This document shows, one piece after another, positions 1 to 9,971 of a stretch of 64,000 nt of DNA. The translations under genes and the position numbers were made by a program. The notes under the pieces are model-generated. The model was given only the letters and a program-made list of their open reading frames with translations. It made no database searches and had not been told where the DNA came from. Source of the DNA: Arachis hypogaea (lineage: Eukaryota > Streptophyta > Magnoliopsida > Fabales > Fabaceae); the NCBI RefSeq assembly GCF_003086295.3, contig NC_092044.1:9512843-9576842 (forward strand). The letters are read 5' to 3'. How positions within the stretch are numbered: the first letter of the stretch is position 1; every line of letters starts with the position of its first letter.

Positions 1-1019
1 TTCTAGCTTATACCACGAAGATTCTGATTAAGGAATCCAAGAGATATGCGCCCGGTCTAAGGTAGAACGGAAGTGGTTGTCAGTCACACGTTCTTAGGTG
101 AGAATGATGATGAGTGTCACGGATCATCACATTCATCATGTTTAAGTGCAACGAATATCTTAGAACAGGAATAAACTGAATTGAATAGAAAATAGTAGTA
201 ATTGCATTAAAACTTGAGGTACAGCAGAGCTCTACACCCTTAATCTATGGTGTGTAGAAACTCCACCGTTGAAAATACATAAGTGAAGGTCCAGGCATGG
301 CCGAATGGCCAGCCCCCAAAATGTGATATGAATTCGAAAATAAGGAGAAGGACCAGATATGTGGTCAAAAGACCGAATGGTCAAAGACACTGAATACAAT
401 AGTAAAATGTTCTATTTATACTAGACTAGCTACTAGGGTTTACAAAAGTAAGTAATTGATGCAGAAATCCACTTTCGGGCCCCACTTGGTGTGTGCTTGG
501 GCTGAGCTTGAGCTTTACACGTGCAGAGGCTTCTTTTGGAGTTGAACGCCAAGTTGTAACATGTTTTTGGCTTTCAACTCTGGTTCGTGACGTGTTTCTG
601 GCGTTTGACTCCAGAATGCAGCATGAAACTGGCGTTGAGTGCCAGTTTACATTGTCTAATCACGAATAAAGTATGAACTATTATATATTTCTGAAAAGAT
701 CTAGATGTCTACTTTCCAACGCCGTTGAGAGAGCGCCATTTGGAGTTCTATAACTCTAGAAAATTTATTTCGAGTGCAGGGAGGTCAGAATCCAACAGCA
801 TCAGCAATACTTTGTCAGCCTTTTATCAGAGTTTTGCTCAGGTCCCTTAATTTCATCCAGAAATTACCTAAAATCATAGAAAAACATACAAACTCATAGT
901 AAAGTCCAGAAATGTGAATTTAGCATAAAAACTAATGAAAACATCCCTAAAAGTAGCTAGATTATACTAAAAACTATCTAAAAACAATGCCAAAAAGCGT
1001 ATAAATTATTCGCTCATCA
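1..1019 (-). repeat. 3' LTR of the first gypsy element (partial)
   Basis: This matches 8955-9971 at about 96% by hand count, with one single-base indel. On the minus strand the LTR begins TGATGAGCGAATAATTTATA at 1019. The other end of the LTR lies beyond the window start, so only about 60% of the roughly 1.69-kb LTR is present. It holds a 31-bp-period series of degenerate GGCGTT/AACGCC palindromes at 536-645. Confidence 0.9.
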
Positions 1020-2121
1020 CAACACCAAACTTAAATTGTTGCTTGTCCCCAAGCAACTGAAAATCAATTAGGATAAAAAGAAGAGGCTATACTATAAATC
1101 ACAAAATATCAATGAATATTAGTTCTAATTAGATGAGCGGGACTTGTAGCTTTTTGCTTCTGAACAGTTTTGGCATCTCACTTTTTCCTTTGAAGTTTAG
1201 AATGATTGGCATCTATAGGAACTTAGAATTTCAGATAGTGTTATTGTTTCTCCTAGTTAAGTATGTTGATTCTTGAACACAGGTACTTTTATGAGTCTTG
1301 GCCGTGGCCCTAAGCACTTTATTTTCCAGTATTACCACCAGATACATAAATGCCACAGACACATAACTGGGTGAACCTTTTCAGATTGTGACTCAGCTTT
1401 GCTAAAGTCCCCAGTTAGAGGTGTCCAGAGTTCTTAAGCACACTCTTTTTGCTTTGGATCACGACTTTAACCACTCAGTCTCAAGCTTTTCACTTGGACC
1501 TGCATGCCACAAGCACATCGTTAGGGACAACTTGATTTAGCCGCTTAGGCCTGGATTTTATTTCCTTGGGCCCTCCTATCCACTGATGCTCAAAGCCTTG
1601 GATTCTTTTTACCCTTGCATTTTGGTTTTAAGGGCTATTGGCTTTTTCTGCTGGCTTTTTTCTTTTTCTTTCTAATTTTTTTAGCCATTTTTTTCGCAAG
1701 CTTTTGCTTTTTCACTGCTTTTTCTTTCTTCAAGAATCAATTTCATGATTTTACAGATTGTTAATAACATTCTCTTTGTTCATCATTCTTTCAAGAGCCA
1801 ATAATTTTAACATTCATAAACAACAAGATCAAAAATATGCACTGTTCAAGCATTCATTCAAAAAACAAAAAGTATTGTCACCACATCAATATAATTAAAC
1901 TAAATTCAAGGATAATTTCCAAATTCATGTACTTCTTATTCTTTTGAATTAGAAACATTTTTCATTTAAGAGAGGTGAAGGATTTATGGAATTATTCATA
2001 GCCTTAAGACATAGTTACTACACACTAATGATCATGAAGTAGAGGCACAAAACATAAACACACATATAGCATAGAAACCGAAAAACAGAAAAAAAAAATA
2101 AGAACAAGGAATGAGTCCACC
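1020..2121 (-). other. Element 3' noncoding region with polypurine-like motif next to the LTR
   Basis: There is no coding frame of note. Next to the 3' LTR, the minus strand reads TTTAAGTTTGGTGTTG (about 1021-1036), which sits where the plus-strand primer tract should be. It contains the 12-mer ACACCAAACTTA (+ strand 1022-1033) that recurs five more times inside the element. The stretch 1575-1740 is very T-rich on the plus strand. Confidence 0.55.
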
Positions 2122-3250
2122 TTAGTGATGGTGGCACTTTCTTCTTGAAGAACCAATGATGTCCTTGAGTTCTTCTATGTCTCTTCCTTGCCTTTGTTGC
2201 TCCTCCCTCATTGCTCTTTGATCTTCTCTAATTTCATGGAGAATGATGGAGTGCTCTTGATGTTCCACCCTTAATTGATCCATATTGTAACTCAAATCTT
2301 CTAGAGAAGTGTTGAGTTGTTCCCAATAGTTGTTGGGAGGAAAGTGCATCCCTTGAGGCATCTCCGGGATTTCTTGGTGATGAGCTTCCTCATGCGTCTC
2401 TTGGATTCCATGAGTGGGCTCTCTTGTTTGCTCCATCATTTTCTTAGTGATGGGCTTGTCCTCCTCAATGGGGATGTCTCCTTCTATGATAACTCCAGCT
2501 GAGTAACATAGATGGCAAATAAGATGAGGAAAAGCTAGCCTTGCCAAGGTAGAGGGCTTTTCGACTATTTTGTAGAATTCAAGGGAGATGACTTCATGAA
2601 CTTCTACTTCTTCTCCATTCATGATGTTATGAATCATGATTGCCCGATCCACAGTAACTTCAGATCGGTTGCTAGTGGGGATGATGGAGCGTTGGATGAA
2701 CTCCAACCATCCTCTAGCCCCAGGCTTGAAGTCAAGTCTTCTTAATTGAACCGGCTTGCCTTTGGAGTCTCTTTTCTATTGAGTTCCTTCAACACATATG
2801 TTCATAAAAACTTGGTCCAACCTTTGATCAAAGTTTACCCTTCTTGTGTAGGGGTGTGCATCTCCTTGCATCATGGGCAAGTTGAATGCCAACCTCACAT
2901 TTTCCGGACTAAAATCTAAGTATTTCCCCCGAACCATTGTAAGATAGTTCTTTGGATTCGGGTTCATACTTTGATCATGGTTCCTAGTGATCCATGCATT
3001 GGCATAGAACTCTTGAACCATCAAGATTCTGACTTGTTGAATGGGGTTGGTCAGAACTTCCCAACTTCTTCTTTGGATCTCATGTCGGATCTCCGGATAC
3101 TCATTTTTCTTGAGCTTGAAAGGGACCTCAGGGATCACCTTCTTCTTGGCCACAACATCATAGAAGTGGTCTTGATGGGCTTTGGAGATGAATCTCTCCA
3201 TCTTCCATGGCTTGGAGGTGGAAGCTTTTGTCTTCTCTTTCTCTTTTTTT
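2122..3250 (-). pseudogene. Putative plant transposon protein ORF of the gypsy element, one in-frame stop
   Basis: Two open stretches (3201-2776 and 2706-2122) are in the same frame, separated by a TGA-or-TAA-type stop at 2776-2778. Read together they give about 360 codons. The frame stays open upstream of the ATG at 3201 for at least 45 bases, so the true start is uncertain. The N-terminal half (motifs YDVVAKKKVIPEVPF, LTNPIQQVRILMVQEFYANAW, LDFSPENVRLAFNLP) matches my memory of the 'putative plant transposon protein' domain (Pfam Transposase_32 type) common in legume elements. The C-terminal half is charged and probably coiled coil, with heptad-like DLSYNMDQLRVEHQEHSIIL and a Glu/Gln/Arg-rich tail ending in three His. 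Its biochemical role is unknown. It sits between protease and 3' LTR, where a complete gypsy element would have reverse transcriptase and integrase. Confidence 0.7.
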
Positions 3251-3780
3251 AGAGGTTTCTCCAGTCTTAAGTGCTATTAATGGTTATGAAAAAACAAAAA
3301 GCTATGCTTTTACCATATCAAACTTAAAATATTGCTCGCCCTCAAGCAAGAAAAGAAAGAATAGATGAAGAAGAAGAAGATCTGGAGGAGAGGGAGAGAA
3401 AGTTGTGTTTCGGCCAAGGAGGAGAAGAGAGGGTTGTGTTGTGTGAAAATGAAGAAGAATGGAGGGGTATTTATAGTGGAGGGAGAGGGGTTAAGGTTCG
3501 TCCATGTTGGGTGGGTTGGGTGGGAAAGTGATTTTGAATTTTGAAGGTAGGTGGGGTTTATGGGGAAGAGTGGAAGGATGTGAATGGTGAAGGGGGGTAA
3601 TTGGAAAGAGAGATTGAGGTGATTGGTGAAGGGTTTTTTTTTTTTGGGGAAGAGTGTTTATGGGGAAGAGATGATGAATGTGAAGAAGAGAAGAGAAGGT
3701 GAGTTAAGGTAGGTGGGGATCCTGTGGGGTCCACAGATCCTGAGGTGTCAAGGATTTACATCCCTGCACCAATTAGGCAT
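3251..3780. other. Element spacer, purine-rich
   Basis: There is no gene here. On the plus strand the stretch is very rich in G and A (many gaagaag, ggagagagg and gggtgggtt runs, plus a T10 run near 3637). It separates the second ORF from the palindrome array and looks like untranslated retroelement sequence. Confidence 0.5.
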
Positions 3781-3803
3781 GTAAAACGCCTTTGCATACA
3801 ATT

Positions 3804-4045
3804 CTGGCGTTTAAACGCCGAAGTGATGCTTATGTTGGGCGTTCAACGCCCAATTGTAGCATGTTTCTGGCGTTGAACGCCAGTTCCATACTTGTTTCTA
3901 GCATTCAGCGCCAGCTCTCCTCAGGGCATATTCCTGGCATTCAAACGCCAGGATGCTGCTTGTTTCTGGCATTCAACGCCAGATCCATGCTCTGTTCTGG
4001 CGTTGAACGCCAGCCAGATGCTCCTTACTGGTGTTTGAACGCCAT
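3804..4045. repeat. Array of eight GGCGTT..AACGCC palindromes with a period of about 31 bp
   Basis: The palindromes lie at 3806-3819 (GGCGTTTAAACGCC, perfect), 3837-3851, 3867-3883 (CTGGCGTTGAACGCCAG), 3898-3914, 3933-3952, 3966-3982, 3997-4013 and 4028-4045. Start-to-start distances are about 31, 30, 31, 35, 33, 31 and 31 bp. Spacers are T-rich (for example atgctgcttgttt) and only loosely alike. It looks like an array of short hairpin units, but it lies inside a plant retroelement and is not a CRISPR array. The same period recurs in the element's LTRs. Confidence 0.9.
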
Positions 4046-4271
4046 TAAGTCCTCCTCCAGGGTGTGATTTTTCTTCTGCTGTTTTTGATTCTGTTTTTAA
4101 TTTTTATATTTTTTTCGTGACTCCACATGATCATGAACCTAATAAAACATTAAGGAACAATGAAAATAAAATAAAATTAGATAAATAAAAATTGGGTTGC
4201 CTCTCAATAAGCGCTTCTTTAATGTCACTAGCTTGACAGTGGGCTCTCATAGAGCTTCACAGGTGATCAGG

Positions 4272-6593
4272 TCAATGTTGTAGACTTCCAACACCAAACT
4301 TAGAGTTTGGGTGTGGGGATTCAACACCAAACTTAGAGTTTGGCTGTGGCCTCTCAACACCAAACTTAGAGTTTGATTGTGGGGGCTTTGTTTGACTCTG
4401 TATTGAGATAAGCTTTTCATGCTTCCTCTCCATTGTTAAAGAAGAAGACCCTTGAGCCTTAAACACAAGGTAGTCCCCATTCAATTGAAGGACTAATTCT
4501 CCTTTGTTAACATCTATCACAGCTCCTGCTGTGGCTAGGAAAGGTCTTCCAAGGATGATGCATTCATCCTCCTCCTTCCTAGTGTCTAAGATTATGAAAT
4601 CAGTAGGGATGTAAAGGCCTTTAACCTTCACTAACACGTCCTCTACTAATCCATAAGCTTGTCTTACTGACTTGTCTGCCAATTGCAATGAAAATAGGGC
4701 AGGCTGTACCTCAATGATCCCCAGCTTCTCCATTACAGAGAGTGGCATAAGATTTATGCTTGACCCCAGGTCACACAGAGCCTTTTCAAAGATCATAGTG
4801 CCTATGGTGCAGGGTATTATGAATTTGCCAAGATCTTGTCTCTTTTGAGGTAAAGTTTGCTGAACCCATGTATCTAGTTCACTAATGAGCAAGGGAGGTT
4901 CACCTTCCCAAGTCTCATTACCAAACAACTTGGCATTCAGCTTCATGATAGCTCCTAGATATTGAGCAACTTGCTCTCCAGTTACATCTTCATCCTCTTC
5001 AGAGGAAGAATAGTCTTCAGAGCTCATGAATGGCAGAAGAAGGTTTAATGGAATCTCTATGGTCTCTATATGAGCCTCAGATTCCTTTGGATCCTCAATA
5101 GGGAACTCCTACTTGCTTGAGAGACGTCCTATGGGGTATTCCTCATTGGGATTCATGTCCTCTCCTTCCTCTCTAGGTTCAGCCATGTTGATTATATCAA
5201 TGGTCTTGCACTCTCTTTTTGGATTCTCTTCAGTATTGCTTGGGAGAGTACTAGGAGGAGTTTCACTGATTTTCTTACTCAGCTGGCCCACTTGTGCCTC
5301 CAAATTTCTGATGGAGGACCTTGTCTCACTCATGAAACTTAAAGTGGCCTTAGACAGATCAGAGACTATATTTGCTAAGTTAGAGGTATTTTGCTCAGAA
5401 TTCTCTGCCTGTTGCTGAGAAGATGATGGAAAAGGCTTGCTATTGCTGAGCCTGTTTCTTCCACCATTATTAAAACCTTGTTGAGGCTTTTGTTGATCCC
5501 TCCATGAGAAATTTGGATGATTTTTCCATGATGAATTATAGGTGTTTCCATAAAGTTCACCCATGTAATTTACCTCTGCCATTGCAGGGTTTTCAGGATC
5601 ATAAGCTTCTTCTTCAGAAGATGCCTCTTTAGTACTATTGGATGCATTTTGCCATCCATTCAGACTTTGAGAAATCATGTTGACTTGTTGAGTCAATATT
5701 TTGTTCTGAGCCAAAATGGCATTCAGAGCATCAATTTCAAGAACTCCCTTCCTTTGAGGCGTCCCATTATTCACGGAATTCCTCTCAGAAGTGTACATGA
5801 ACTGGTTATTTGCAACCATGTCAATAAGTTCTTGAGCCTCTATAGGCATTTTCTTTAGGTGAATCGATCCACCTGCAGAATGGTCCAGTAATATCTTAGA
5901 GAACTCAGACAGACCATAATAGAATATATCTATCATGGTCCATTCTGAAAACATGTCAGAAGGACATCTTTTGGTCATCTGCTTGTATCTTTCCCAAGCT
6001 TCATAGAGGGATTCACCATCTTTTTGTTTGAAGGTCTGAACATCCACTCTAAGCTTGCTCAGCTTTTGAGGAGGAAAGAACTTAGCCAAGAAGGTCGTGA
6101 CCAGCTTATCCCAGGAGTCCAGGCTATCTTTAGGTTGAGAGTCCAACCATGCTCTAGCTCTGTCTCTTACAGTAAAAGGGAAAAGCATGAGCCTGTATAC
6201 TTTAGGATCTACTCCATTAGTCTTAACAGTCTCACAGATCTACAAGAACTCAATTAAAAACTAGTAGGGATCTTCTGATGGAAGTCCATGAAACTTGCAG
6301 TTTTGTTGCATCAGATCAACTAATTGAGGATTCAGCTCAAAATTATTTGCTCCAATGGCAGGGATTGCGATGCTTCTTCCATCAAACTTGGACGTAGGTG
6401 CAGTATAGTCACCAAGCATCCTTCTTGCATTATTGTTGTTGGGTTCGGCTGCCATCTCCTTTTCTTGTTCGAAAATTTCAGCAAGGTTGTCTCTGGATTG
6501 TTGTAATTTAGCTTCTCTTAGTTTCCTCTTCAGAGTCCTTTCAGGTTTTGGATCAGCTTCAACAAGAATGCCTTTTTCCTTGTTCCTGCTCAT
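4272..6593 (-). pseudogene. gag-pro: gag-protease polyprotein of the gypsy element, in-frame stops
   Basis: Three open stretches (6593-6261, 6188-5109, 5027-4272) share one frame and form about 770 codons. They are broken by two stops between 6263 and 6240 and one TAG at 5109-5111. The ATG at 6591-6593 starts a lysine/glutamate-rich N-terminus. The middle part is a typical gag fold (motifs FPFTVRDRARAWLDSQP, LAKFFPPQKLSKLRVDVQTF, ESLYEAWERYKQMTKRCP). The last part is a retropepsin with FIIPCTIGTMIFEKALCDLG; the catalytic motif reads CDLGSS rather than D-T/S-G, a form known in Athila-like elements. No CCHC knuckle was seen. The C-terminus has three near-identical ten-residue repeats (SKFGVE core), encoded by three 33-bp DNA repeats at 4289-4386. 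Confidence 0.85.
4289..4386. repeat. Three tandem 33-bp repeats at the 3' end of gag-protease
   Basis: Each copy contains CAACACCAAACTTAGAGTTT followed by a variable GT-rich tail; the copies start at about 4289, 4322 and 4355. They encode the repeated SKFGVE-type decapeptide at the protein C-terminus on the minus strand. Each copy includes the 12-mer ACACCAAACTTA that also lies against the 3' LTR. Confidence 0.85.
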
Positions 6594-6599
6594 ATGAGA

Positions 6600-8250
6600 A
6601 AGAAGAGAACAGAAAAGGAAGAGGAATCCTCTATGTCACAGTAAAGAGGTTCCTTATTGTTAGTAGAAGAAGAAAGGGAATAAAGAAAGGAGAATTCAAA
6701 CACAAGGGTGAGGATAGGGGCAGAGATTTGAGATGAAGAGAAGTGTTAGTAGATAAATAAATAAATAGAATAAGATGAGAGAGAGAAATTTTCGAAAATA
6801 ATTTTGAAAAGGAGTTAATGACTTTCGAAAATTAAGATAAGAAATAAATTAAAATTAAAACTTAAAACAATTAATTAATTAAAAAGAATTTTTGAAAAAG
6901 AGGGAGGTATTTTCAAAAATTAGAGAGAGAAAAGTTTTTAGGTGGTTTTGAAAAAGATAAGAAACAAACAAAAAGTCAAATAGTTAGTTGAAAAAGATTT
7001 GAAAATTAATTTTGAAAAGATAAGAAGATAAGAAGTTAGAAAAGATATTTTAAAATCAATTTTTTTAAAAAAGATAAAATTTTAAAAAAAAGTTATGATT
7101 AAAAAGATATAGTTGGAAAAGATTATTTTTAAAACTAAAATTAATTACTTGACTAACAAGAAACTAAAAGATATGATTCTAGAATTTAAAGATTGAACCT
7201 TTCTTAACAAGAAAGTAACAAATTTCAAATTTTTGAATCAATCACATTAATTGTTAGTATAATTTTCGAAAATAAAGATAAAACTAAAAAAAATATTTTT
7301 GAAAAATATTTAAAAGATTTTCGTAAATTAATAAGAAAAATGAAAAAGATTTAATTTTTGAAAAAGTTTTGAAAAGATAAGATTTTTTTAAAATTTGAAA
7401 ATTTGACTTGACTTACAAGAAACAACTAATTTTAAAAAAATTTTTGACTAAGTCAACCCAAATTTTTGAAACTTTGAGAGAAAAAAGGAAAAGATATTTT
7501 TTATTTTTTAATTTTTAATTATGAGAGAGAAAAACACAAATATGACCCAAAACATGAAAATTTTGGATCAAAACCAATGATGCATGCAAGAACACTATGA
7601 ATGTCAAGATGAACACCAAGAACATTTTGAAGATCATGATGAACATCAAGAACATATTTTTGAAAAAAATTTTATGCAAAGAAAACATGCAAGACACCAA
7701 ACTTAGAAATCTTTAATGCTTAGACACTATGAATGCAAAAATGCACATGAAAAATATCATACAACACAAAACAAGAAAATTTAAAGATCAAACAAGAAGG
7801 CTTACCAAGAACAACTTGAAGATCATGAAGAACACTATGAATGCATGAATTTTCGAAAAATGCAAGAACAATATGAGTATGCAATTGACACCAAACTTAA
7901 AACATGACACAAGACTCAAACAAGAAACACAAAAATATTTTTTATTTTTATAATTTTATTATTTTTTTGGATTTTATTTTATATTTTTCAAAAAACATAT
8001 AGGAAAAAAGAAGTAATGAATTCAAAGTCCTCAATCAAAATCCCAGGAATCATACCAGGTTAGTCTAAAGTTTGATGGCCAGCCAAGCTTCAGCATACCA
8101 TTTTAAAACTCTAGAATTCATTCTTAAAAACTCTAAAGGATTTTTCGAAAACAAAGGGAAAATTTTGAAAAATATTTGTGAAAATTTTTTGAAAAGAAAA
8201 TTACCTAATCTGAGCAACAAGATGAACCGTCAGTTGTCCATACTCGAACA
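6600..8250 (-). other. AT-rich leader of the gypsy element between primer site and gag
   Basis: No coding frame is supported. The sequence is a long run of degenerate TTTTGAAAA / TTTTCGAAAA units (roughly 6780-7500 and 8080-8210) and direct repeats around 'caagaaca...atgaatg' (7540-7870). Two more exact copies of ACACCAAACTTA lie at 7694-7705 and 7888-7899. The long untranslated leader would be available for packaging or translational control, but this is inference. Confidence 0.6.
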
Positions 8251-8251
8251 A

Positions 8252-8269
8252 TCCCCGGCAACGGCGCCA
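8252..8269 (-). promoter_or_regulatory. Primer binding site complementary to tRNA-Asp
   Basis: The minus strand reads TGGCGCCGTTGCCGGGGA immediately downstream of the 5' LTR. This is an 18-base complement to the 3' end of plant tRNA-Asp (…TCCCCGGCAACGGCGCCA), the primer I associate with Athila-type gypsy elements. It fixes the element's orientation. Confidence 0.9.
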
Positions 8270-8275
8270 AAAACT

Positions 8276-9971
8276 TGGTGGACGAAATTGTGATTCATAC
8301 TTAAATTGTTGTTCGAAATTGATTCCAGGTAATGGCCTCAAAAACTTGGTGCTCAATACCATGGGTCTAAACAATTTCACAACTTCGCTCAACTAACCAG
8401 CAAGTGTACTAGGTCGTCCAAGTAATAAACCTTACGTGAGTAAGGGTCGATCCCACAGAGATTGTTGGTATGAAGCAAGCTATGGTCATCTTGTAAATCT
8501 CAGTCAGGCGGATAATAAATGGTGATAGAGTTTTCGAATAATAATAATAAATAAACAGAAAATAAAGATAGAAATACTTATGTAGATCATCGATGGGAAT
8601 TTCAGATAGGCGTATGAAGATGCTGTGCTCCTTCAGAATCTCTGTTTTCCTACTGCCTTCATCCAATCCTTCTTACTCCTTTCCATGGCAAGCTGTATGT
8701 AAGGCATCACCGTTGTCAATGGCTACATCTCATCCTCTCAGTGAAAATGGTCCAAATGCTCTGTCACAGCACGGTTAATCATCTATCGGTTCTCGATCAT
8801 GTCGGAATAAAATCCCTTGATTCTTTTGCGTTTGTCATCATGCCCAACAATCGCAAGTTTGAAGCTCGTCACAGTCATTCAATCCCTGAATCCTACTCAG
8901 AATACCACAGACAAGGTTTAGACTTTCTGGATTCTCACGAATGCTGCCATCAATTCTAGCTTATACCACGAAGATTCTGATTAAGGAATCCAAGAGATAT
9001 ACGTCCGGTCTAAGGTAGAACGGAAGTGGTTGGCAGTCATGCGTTCATAGGTGAGAATGATGATGAGTGTCACGGATCATCACATTCATCATGTTTAAGT
9101 GCAACGAATATCTTAGAACAGGAATAAACTGAATTGAATAGAAAATAGTATTAATTGCATTAAAACTTGAGGTACAGCAGAGCTCCACACCCTTAATCTA
9201 TGGTGTGTAGAAACTCCACCGTTAAAAATACATAAGTGAAGGTCCAGGCATGGCCGAATGGCCAGCCCCAAAATGTGATATGAATTTGAAAATAAGGAGA
9301 AGGACCAGATATGTGGTCAAAAGACCGAATGGTCAAAGACACTGAATACAATAGTAAAATGTTCTATTTATACTAGACTAGCTACTAGGGTTTACAGAAG
9401 TAAGTAATTGATGCAAAAATCCACTTTCGGGGCCCACTTGGTGTGTACTTGGGCTGAGCTTGAGCTTTACACATGCAGAGGCTTCGTTTGGAGTTGAACG
9501 CCAAGTTGTAACGTGTTTTTAGCTTTCAACTCTGGTTCGTGACGTGTTTCTGGCGTTTGACTCCAGAATGCAGCATAGAACTGGCGTTGAGCGCCAGTTT
9601 ACATCGTCTAATCACGAATAAAGTATGAACTATTATATATTGCTGGAAAGCTCTGGATGTCTACTTTCCAACGCCGTTGAGAGCGCGCCATTTGGAGTTC
9701 TGTAACTCCAGAAAATTTATTTCGAGTGCAGAGAGGTCAGAATCCAACAGCATCAGCAGTCCTTTGTCAGCCTTTTATCAGAGTTTTGCTCAGGTCCCTT
9801 AATTTCAGCCAGAAATGACCTGAAATCACAGAAAAACACACAAACTCATAGTAAAGTCCAGAAATGTGAATTTAGCATAAAAACTAATAAAAACATCTCT
9901 AAAAGTAGCTAGATTATACTAAAAACTATCTAAAAATAATGCCAAAAAGCGTATAAATTATCCGCTCATCA
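8276..9971 (-). repeat. 5' LTR of the first gypsy element
   Basis: On the minus strand the LTR starts TGATGAGCGGATAATTTATA at 9971 and ends near 8276-8279 in …TTTCGTCCACCA, a few bases before the primer site. Its length is about 1.69 kb. The inner limit cannot be checked against the other LTR, because that part lies outside the window. The ORFs inside it (for example 8593-8778) are short and without recognisable domains. A decayed copy of the primer-site region lies within it at 8322-8351, and a 31-bp-period palindrome series lies at about 9489-9598. Confidence 0.85.
8322..8351 (-). repeat. Degenerate second copy of the primer-site / LTR-junction sequence
   Basis: The 30 bases 8322-8351 align without gaps to 8251-8280, with 24 identities by hand. 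Both end in CAAAAACTTGGTG on the plus strand. The copy lies 71 bp inside the LTR as drawn here. Confidence 0.75.

Larger units (their letters stand above)
1..9971 (-). mobile_element. Non-autonomous Ty3/gypsy LTR retrotransposon (Athila-like, tRNA-Asp primed)
   Basis: Two direct repeats (1-1019 and 8955-9971 and beyond) bracket a gag-protease reading frame, so this is an LTR element lying on the minus strand. Its 5' LTR is at the right and its 3' LTR is cut by the window start. Minus-strand order is: 5' LTR, primer binding site, AT-rich leader, gag-protease, palindrome array, a second ORF, polypurine-like motif, 3' LTR. I find no reverse transcriptase, RNase H or integrase motif anywhere in the body, so it would need enzymes from a partner element. 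A hand comparison of the two LTR segments gives about 42 differences in 1,020 positions, which suggests an insertion that is not recent. The right flank starts CATGG at 9972; the left flank lies outside the window, so no target duplication can be tested. Confidence 0.88.

Noticed and set aside
3804..4045. CRISPR array
   Set aside because: Regular palindromic repeats with spacers, but repeats are only 14-20 bp, spacers share a T-rich pattern, there is no cas gene, and it lies within a plant retrotransposon.
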